Source of the DNA: Epinephelus fuscoguttatus
Lineage: Eukaryota > Chordata > Actinopteri > Perciformes > Serranidae
Direction of reading: 5' to 3'
Assembly (NCBI RefSeq): GCF_011397635.1
Contig: NC_064759.1
Span: forward strand, 21,600,428 to 21,664,427
Length of the DNA: 64,000 bases
The number at the start of each line of letters is the position of its first letter. Position 1 is the stretch's first letter. Positions 57,866 through 64,000 of this stretch are shown one piece after another. The translations under genes were made by a program, and so were the position numbers. The notes beneath the pieces were generated by a model. It was given only the letters and a program-made list of their open reading frames with translations, was not told the origin of the DNA and searched no databases.

Positions 57866-59919
57866 AAAAGTATTTGTTTAATTAAACAGCTGTCTTTCTT
57901 AGTTTGCATGTTTGTATCCTCACACCTCTTTTTTATCTCCACACACGTCATCTCTTCTGGTTTATTCTGACGATACAAAGTACAACCTTGCTCCTGCACG
58001 CAACCTTGTTTTCTCACTACATTTTATATCTCCCCCCATGAAATCCTGAGAGATATTGTGGCTTTCTGTGGCTCGAATTAGACTTTGCTCTCTTCATAAT
58101 GAATGTGAATCTGCACAAAGTAAATTAAGGTTCTAATGAGCAACAGTGCCAGAGGAGCTGCATCAGGATGGCAACTTTAATCGGGGTGCAATCAGAAATC
58201 ATCTGAGCTGTGTCTCACTTTGTTGCCTGCGGTTTGGCAGAAACAGTCCCACAAAATTGATAAAAGAGCTCAGACTCTGAAATGCAGATGAAAAAGACAC
58301 AAAGCACAAACCAGATATTTCATTGTAGCTGCTCCTTCATTGCTGTTTGATAATTAAGTTTAAATAAATTTGGTCAGGGTTGTGAAACTTGTGCTTGGAT
58401 TGAAGTTAGTCATGTAAAAAAAATATTTTATCAAACAAAAACCTAATTGGACAATTTTCCAGCCTGGCCACCGCCATCCTCTGACTTTCCACCACATTAC
58501 CTCACTAGTAATAGCTTTGTTTTTGTACATTTACATTCTGACACAATGGGCTCATTCCACAAAACTCTGGGAGACTTGGCACTGCTTCGGAGCATTGCTC
58601 GTCCACATTTATCACAAACTTTAATTTCCTTAATCATGCATCTGTGGAAATAAGTGACATTTATAGTGAGTGAATGTATAAAAGGCAATCCAAAAAAACC
58701 TACACAGCACAGGGAGAAAATAAGTGTTCAAAAGGTACACTTGTTGAAGTCACAAAATTATACGTATTACACATCAGAGCCTAAAAATAGTCATGAGTTT
58801 GTGCAGATGCAGTAAAGCAGCTCCTTCAGCAGTGTTCTCAAGCAAAGCGTGTCCTTACAGAAACTGACCTTAAGATTTATGTCATTAGAAAATCAAATGA
58901 CATTTGTAGCCTTCACGCACAGTTTAAGGCTGTGTACATGTAATTGGGCTGCTTTACTTTGGTGGCCTTGTGTGAAATTAAATTGACCCCTCAGAGCAAG
59001 GATCATTGCCCCCTGTTTTGAAAGGAAACCAATACACTGATGTAAATGAACGCCTTCCCCTTACAATCAATAAAAATGGTGTCACTGTAGTTGTGTTGCA
59101 CGGCGAACAGCAAGTGCTGGTCAGAGTCAGACAGGGTGACCTGGTTATAAATTGAACCTCTTAAAATTCTTACTCTCCATTTGGCTTGCATTTTGCTTTC
59201 AGTGGAAATGATTTGTTGGGTGATGCATGGAATTCTGTGAAAATATTTACATCATCTTTGACATCACAGCTGCTGTTTGCCCTTTTTATTTGAAGGTGAA
59301 GTGAAGCTTTGGTGTTGAAACGCTTAATCAAAATGTTTCTTTTAGTAGAAGTGCAGGAAGCAGTTCTGTCATTCAGATGAAGATTGCTTTTACTGAGTCT
59401 AAAATTGTTTTAATTGCACTGAGATGCTTCAAAATGGACCAGCAAGTCCTCACACTGTACAAACAACAAAACAGGTAATTTGGTAGTGCTTCATAAAACA
59501 AACTGACAACAGGCAGAACAAGAACAGTTCTTTTGACCATTTTCTGATCTGCCAGTTTTATGTTAAAATGTTTGATTCAGTTTACATTAGCCAGCTTTTT
59601 ACCAGTTTCCCGTGGAAATATCAACGGCCAAAATGTCTGATGGGGAAATATGCCAAGTAAATAAATAAAAGTATTAATAGCATATTAAATAGCCTAATAT
59701 TGTATGACCATGAGTTATGTTGAAAGACAAGTTAAACATAAACTTATATTATGCAGATCAGATTTTAGGATTTTATTTACTTAATCCATCAAAGCTGTAG
59801 TCATGGTGTAGTTGGTGACGGCATCATGGATCACGTTCTCCAGGAAGACTGTTGGAGGGGCGTCTTGGGTGGGCTGGAGCCTATTCCAGCTGACATTTAG
59901 CAAGAGTACACCCTGGACC
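57866..59919. other. Presumed intron, no element
   Basis: About 2 kb with chance frames only. No gene, RNA or transposon recognised. Confidence 0.4.
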
Positions 59920-60080
59920 CCTGTACGGTACAGTTCAGTTCAGTACGCATTATTCCGTTTCCACAGTGAAAGGTTGTGGATGGTACCAATGGAACCGCTC
60001 TATACCGTCCCCATTTTTGGTCACCCCTCTATCGGGGTACCTAGCACACAGATCTGGAACTAAAAGGTGGAGCTGTGAAC
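59920..60080. repeat. Dispersed repeat fragment (GGTACAGTTCAG type)
   Basis: CTGTACGGTACAGTTCAG, TTCCGTTTCCACAG and CACCCCTCTATCGGGGTACC are familiar from a fish DNA repeat. Ends not defined. Confidence 0.4.
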
Positions 60081-60344
60081 ACGGGTTTGGTCAAAATAAA
60101 CCCTTAATTCACAGAGCTTTTAAATGTGAAAATATGCAGTGTTTTTTCCAGTGGTCTGTGCCATTGCCTGCTGGATGTTTACAGTCCTGTAACGTTATCC
60201 CTACCACTGACAGTCGCCATGTTTCTCAGCTCAGCTGCCTGTTCCCCTGGTAGCGACTGACCTCTGGTCTGGCACGTGATGTGTACTACATACAATTTGT
60301 CCTCAAGACAGCCTCTCCACGAGTTCATTAGAAAGAGGAGGGTT

Positions 60345-60545
60345 GGAGTGTCAGTATCTTAGTGGATAGTACCGGCGCCCCATGGAGGTGATGCCTCGCT
60401 GCAGCGGTCGCAAGTTCGACTCCAGTTTGCAACCCTTTGCTGCATGTCGTCCCCCCACTCTCTCTCTCTCCGCATTTCACACTGTCCTGTCCATTAAAGG
60501 CAAAAAAGCCCAAAAAATAGTCTTAAAAAAAAAAAAAAGGAAAGG
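60345..60545 (+). mobile_element. tRNA-derived SINE
   Basis: TTAGTGGATAG resembles a pol III box A region and GGTCGCAAGTTCGACTCC a box B. They are followed by TTTGCTGCATGTCGTCCCCC, a CT repeat, CTGTCCTGTCCATTAAAGGC and an A-rich tail. This is the usual build of a fish SINE. Not a functional tRNA. Confidence 0.75.
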
Positions 60546-61383
60546 AAGGGTCTTTCTTCTTGACTGTATTGAAAATCATACCGTCTGGATTTCTAAATAT
60601 CCTGGTGTACCTTAATACTGTGATACCCCAATAACCTGTACAGGCATCTGGTATTCTGTACCAGGTATTTCAGGTTGAGGGTGGACACGTTCACTGAAAA
60701 CACTTTAGATTCCACTTCTGTGAAGTATCAGATAAAATGCAAACTACAAAGAATTTTGTTGGGTTACTGTAGTAAAGCTTTTAAACAGTCTTTTATGACA
60801 CACTATCATTATTAAGCTGATGGCAACTAATATTTTCAACCATAGTTTTACTTCTGGCAACCAGAAGCTGATGCCTGGTTTCTGGCCTGGCAACCACTTT
60901 TAAAGTTAGTGTTGAGCCCTGTTAGGCAACTAAAACTAGCTAGCTATCTCCCCTTCAGACATGTTCGAAGGTGTGAATATATTTTGCTTTAAATAATAAT
61001 GTTGTGTGTTTATTTCATCATGAAACTCTGTCTCTGGCAGTTTCTGGTGTGCGGAGCTATTTTTGTATTTTTGTATTTGTGCATCTGTCCAGCACCCAGT
61101 ATTTATCATTTTTGGAGGTGCATGCTGTTTTTTGAGTCTTGAGTTGCTTAATGGACCATGATTGGCTTCCATGAACACATCCTTGTACATACACACATTA
61201 AATGTGACCAGATGAATGTGCAAACAGTCTTCTTTTATCAGACTCTGCACACACATCATTCTGCATAGTAAAGGCCAAAGATCCACGTGAAGGATCAATA
61301 TGCAGAACACAGTTTTGAGTGTAGGGTGATTTTAAGGTCAGGGAAATATTATTGTCATGGTTAAAAGAAGCAAAATTTGAGCA
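60546..61383. other. Presumed intron, no element
   Basis: About 0.8 kb with nothing recognised. Confidence 0.4.
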
Positions 61384-61391
61384 GTGGTAGG

Positions 61392-62665
61392 CTTGGGCGC
61401 CGAAAAGGGGGGGGGGGGATGATTCTAGGGGCCCATGATTAAGAGGGGCCCAGAGAGGCCCCTAATAAAATTATAATACTGACAAAAAATAATATGACAC
61501 TAAGTTATTAATTAACTTATGATCACAAATATATTTTATTTACAATGTACTGGTAACAATAACTTTATTTGTTTTGGAAATATTAACGTTCTCCCTCTCT
61601 ATTTACATAAAATGGTTCAGTCCGATTGGATCAGATGCAGTGCGCCTAATTTGTCACAGACAGCGGGTAAGGAGGCGGAGATGGCAATATGCCTCAAAAA
61701 TCAGGTAGCCAAAAACAGAAAGAAAGGATGCTAAGAGAGAAGAAAGAAGCAAAGGATCGACAGTATGTCACCCAGTATTTCAAAAAGCAAGGTGGGTTTG
61801 TTAGTGGTTCATGTGGTGGAAAGTTATGGAATATTAACTTTGACAAAGTTAATATTCAGAAGAAGGTGATCATTTTAGTTAGGGATGAGCAAGCAAACAA
61901 CTTTTTTTTTCTTTTTTTTTTTTTTTCGCTGAGGTTAAACTAACTAATAACTTACAAATTATGGCAAAAAGGTAGTTAGATAAAAATATTCACAAACGAA
62001 AAAACACTTCTGGTTGCTGATAAGTAGTGTTTAACTTTTGATTTAAAACTAAAAATTAAAACCTTCTGCGCGCACTGCAGCGCAATCAGACAAATGCGCG
62101 ACTCAGAGCAGCATGTGTCACTGACATCAGACTCAGAGTGCAGCGGACCGGTGGAAAATGTCACCATCAGCATATTATTTTACATCAATAAAATCTGTTT
62201 TATCATTATTTTGAGTCACATTGTTGAAAGAATTTAGTTGTCTGTGTTCAAGCAGGATAATAGGTCTCCATTCATTGTTCATTGGGCTTTCTATTTCCTT
62301 TTCGGAGATGGTGTTGCATTCAAGCTCCCCCCAAAAAATGGGAGAAAAAAAAGGCTGAATATTCGATTTTTTTTTTTTTTCACAATCAAATCCCGTGCCA
62401 TCAAATTTTTTGGGTCAGCTCTATAACGTACACTCTACAGAGCCAGGTCCAGGATCCTCTTCAAGTTTGTCAGGGAGGAATGTGGAAGTGGAGGAAGAGA
62501 TTGTTCTTTTTTCACAAATGTGGGAATGATAGTCAAAAATACCATCAAAATGCATAGTTTTATGTAAAATAGCATCAAAAATTTTCGGCAGCCTCCCGGC
62601 CAGCTGTGTATAGAGCTCAGTAAAAATTCTTTTCATGGGGCCCAAAATCCCTGGCGGCGCCCCTG
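61392..62665. mobile_element. hAT-like element with perfect 8 bp target duplication
   Basis: GTGGTAGG flanks both sides exactly (61384-61391, 62666-62673). The left end CTTGGGCGCCG and the inverse of the right end, CAGGGGCGCCG, are near-inverses. A GGGGCCCATGA-like block lies inside both ends. The 1274 bp element keeps a short 5' coding exon of its parent (61689-61791). Confidence 0.85.
61689..61791 (+). pseudogene. N-terminal exon remnant of a ZMYM1-like hAT transposase
   Basis: MPQKSGSQKQKERMLREKKE followed by QYFKKQ resembles the basic start of TTF-type/ZMYM1-like hAT transposases (Lys-Ser-Gly-x-Gln-Lys pattern). CAAG then GTGGGT at 61792 is a plausible donor. The rest of the gene is absent, so it is an internal-deletion derivative. 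Confidence 0.5.
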
Positions 62666-62673
62666 GTGGTAGG

Positions 62674-63317
62674 AGACGGGATGCAATCTGCTGTCTCACA
62701 GTTTACAGATGCGCCTTCAGTGATCTGGTATCAAGTAAATCAATTTAAAAAACACTATCGCTGAATTTAAGTCAGACAGGCTCTACAGAGTGGTATTATT
62801 TTGTTCAACAAATTTAATGTAGTTTAGAGGACTTGTTGCAGTCATGTCAAGAGATTTAACAAACAATAGCAGCCTTTTTTCATATGTGATGACAGATGAA
62901 AAAGAAAAATTAGCACAATAGCCATTATACGCCCAATAATTTACTGAAGGACACTTGCCTTCACGGAGGCTTGAACGAGCTTCTCCAGATGAATGCCGGC
63001 CCTCCCCTTCACTCCAGCACACTACTGCCTCCTGCAATGATCGGCCTGACCTCTACCACAATAATAATGTCTGGACAAGTCCTCCAAAGAATGAAATCAT
63101 TATCTTACCATGTGAAATCAATGCATATGCCAAAAAGAAAAATGTCAGTTGCTGTGGCCAGTGGTGCGAGCTCAATATGTGGGAATGGATTATTGATTTG
63201 TTGGGCTCAACCCATCTTGGATGTGTGTTGATTAGCAAGTCCGATCACAGCTCAGGTCAGAGAAACACAGCTGGTACGTAGCCTACTATAATTATGTGAG
63301 AGGATGAGGGTGATAAA
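62674..63317. other. Presumed intron, no element
   Basis: About 0.6 kb; overlapping short frames on both strands without support. Confidence 0.4.
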
Positions 63318-64000
63318 GGGACAGTTCAACCCAAAATAAAAAAAAAAAAACATATTTGTCTTACCTGTAGTGCTATTAATCAGTCTGTTTAGGTTTGAGT
63401 TGCCAAGTGTTGGAGATATCGGCCATAGAGATGTCTGTCTTCTCTCCAGTATAATGGAACTAGATGGCACTACATACATTTGAAAAACTCAACAGCAATG
63501 TCTCTTTCCAACATAATCCACAGACCTTGTTGTGAACAGTTTCATGTGGAAACTATTTTCTTTCTGCTTAACTACACCCACCAACAATAACATCAGACAG
63601 AAGGAAGCATACATCTTATCATGGAGAGGTTCCTGATGTACACATTAACAGCGTCCTCCTCTGCTGAGCTGTAGCATTAGCTAGCTCAGTGGTGCCAGGT
63701 GAGCTAGCAGTAGATGCACACTTCCTTCTGTGCAATGATACAGTTGGTGGGTGTAGTTTGGTAGAAAGAAAATAGCTCCTAGATGAAACTGCTCACAACA
63801 AAGTCTGTGGATTATCTTGAGTACCCAGATCATTATTTCTGGAAGGAGACATTGTCGGCACTATTGAGTTTTTCAAGTGATTTTTTTGGGCACTTTGAGC
63901 ACCACAAGCTGAGTATTATCTAGGTCCATTATCTTGGAGAGAAGGCAGACATCTCTATGGCTGATATGTCCAACACTTGTACACTCACACCAAAACAATC
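63318..64000. mobile_element. Foldback element, cut by the window end
   Basis: The left arm (AAAGGGACAGTTCAACCCAA, then CATAGAGATGTCTGTCTTCT and ATAATCCACAGACCTTGTTG) recurs inverted in the right part (CAACAAAGTCTGTGGATTAT, then AGGCAGACATCTCTATGGC). The right terminus lies beyond 64000. It is the same family as 34085-34350. Confidence 0.75.

Noticed and set aside
60345-60420. Possible functional tRNA gene
   Set aside because: Box A and B-like sequences are present, but no acceptor stem or cloverleaf can be drawn, and a SINE body with an A-rich tail follows.
1-64000. CRISPR arrays, bacterial operons, endogenous retroviral genes
   Set aside because: No regularly spaced direct repeats, ribosome-binding sites or retroviral gag/pol/env frames or LTR pairs were seen. 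The sequence is intron-containing fish DNA.

Overview
The window is vertebrate nuclear DNA, almost certainly from a teleost fish and probably a spiny-rayed one. The genes are split by GT-AG introns, coding density is low, and most intronic and intergenic sequence is made of the dispersed repeats typical of fish: hAT-like, TTAA-target, piggyBac-like and Harbinger-like DNA elements, L2/Rex-like LINE tails and a tRNA-derived SINE. The species cannot be named from the sequence alone.

Layout. (1) 771-8178, + strand: a Siglec-family receptor gene (sialic-acid-binding-type Ig lectin), reconstructed as 8 coding exons and 573 residues. It has one V-set and three C2-type Ig domains, one membrane span and a tail rich in tyrosine motifs. 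Its last intron is packed with a long palindrome and a 1.3 kb inverted-repeat transposon. (2) 9840-10327: a compact promoter with an ETS/CRE composite site. (3) 10328-42631, + strand: the complete XRCC1 gene, 17 coding exons and 627 residues, the scaffold of DNA single-strand-break and base-excision repair. All exon phases join in frame and the architecture is NTD, RIR motif, NLS, BRCT1, acidic CK2/FHA-docking linker, BRCT2. (4) 49130-49407: a CpG-rich island with a non-coding first exon ending in a consensus splice donor. This is probably the 5' end of a third + strand gene whose coding exons lie beyond the window. (5) 50-64 kb: the presumed first intron of that gene, filled with nested transposable elements.

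The Siglec and XRCC1 genes have no evident functional link; they are simply neighbours in the same orientation. Points that stand out: an apparent second Tyr-Ala-Gly-Ser-Thr-Asp phospho-docking motif in XRCC1 and loss of one of the two cysteines of its redox disulfide; a Siglec tail with three Tyr-x-Asn motifs and apparent loss of the sialic-acid-binding arginine; a transposon carrying a cysteine module like the P2X7 C-terminal ballast domain; a transposon carrying a fused CRE and TCTCGCGAGA box; and a repeat containing transposons nested four levels deep. Gene models were assembled by hand from splice signals, reading frame and remembered family sequences. No database search was possible.
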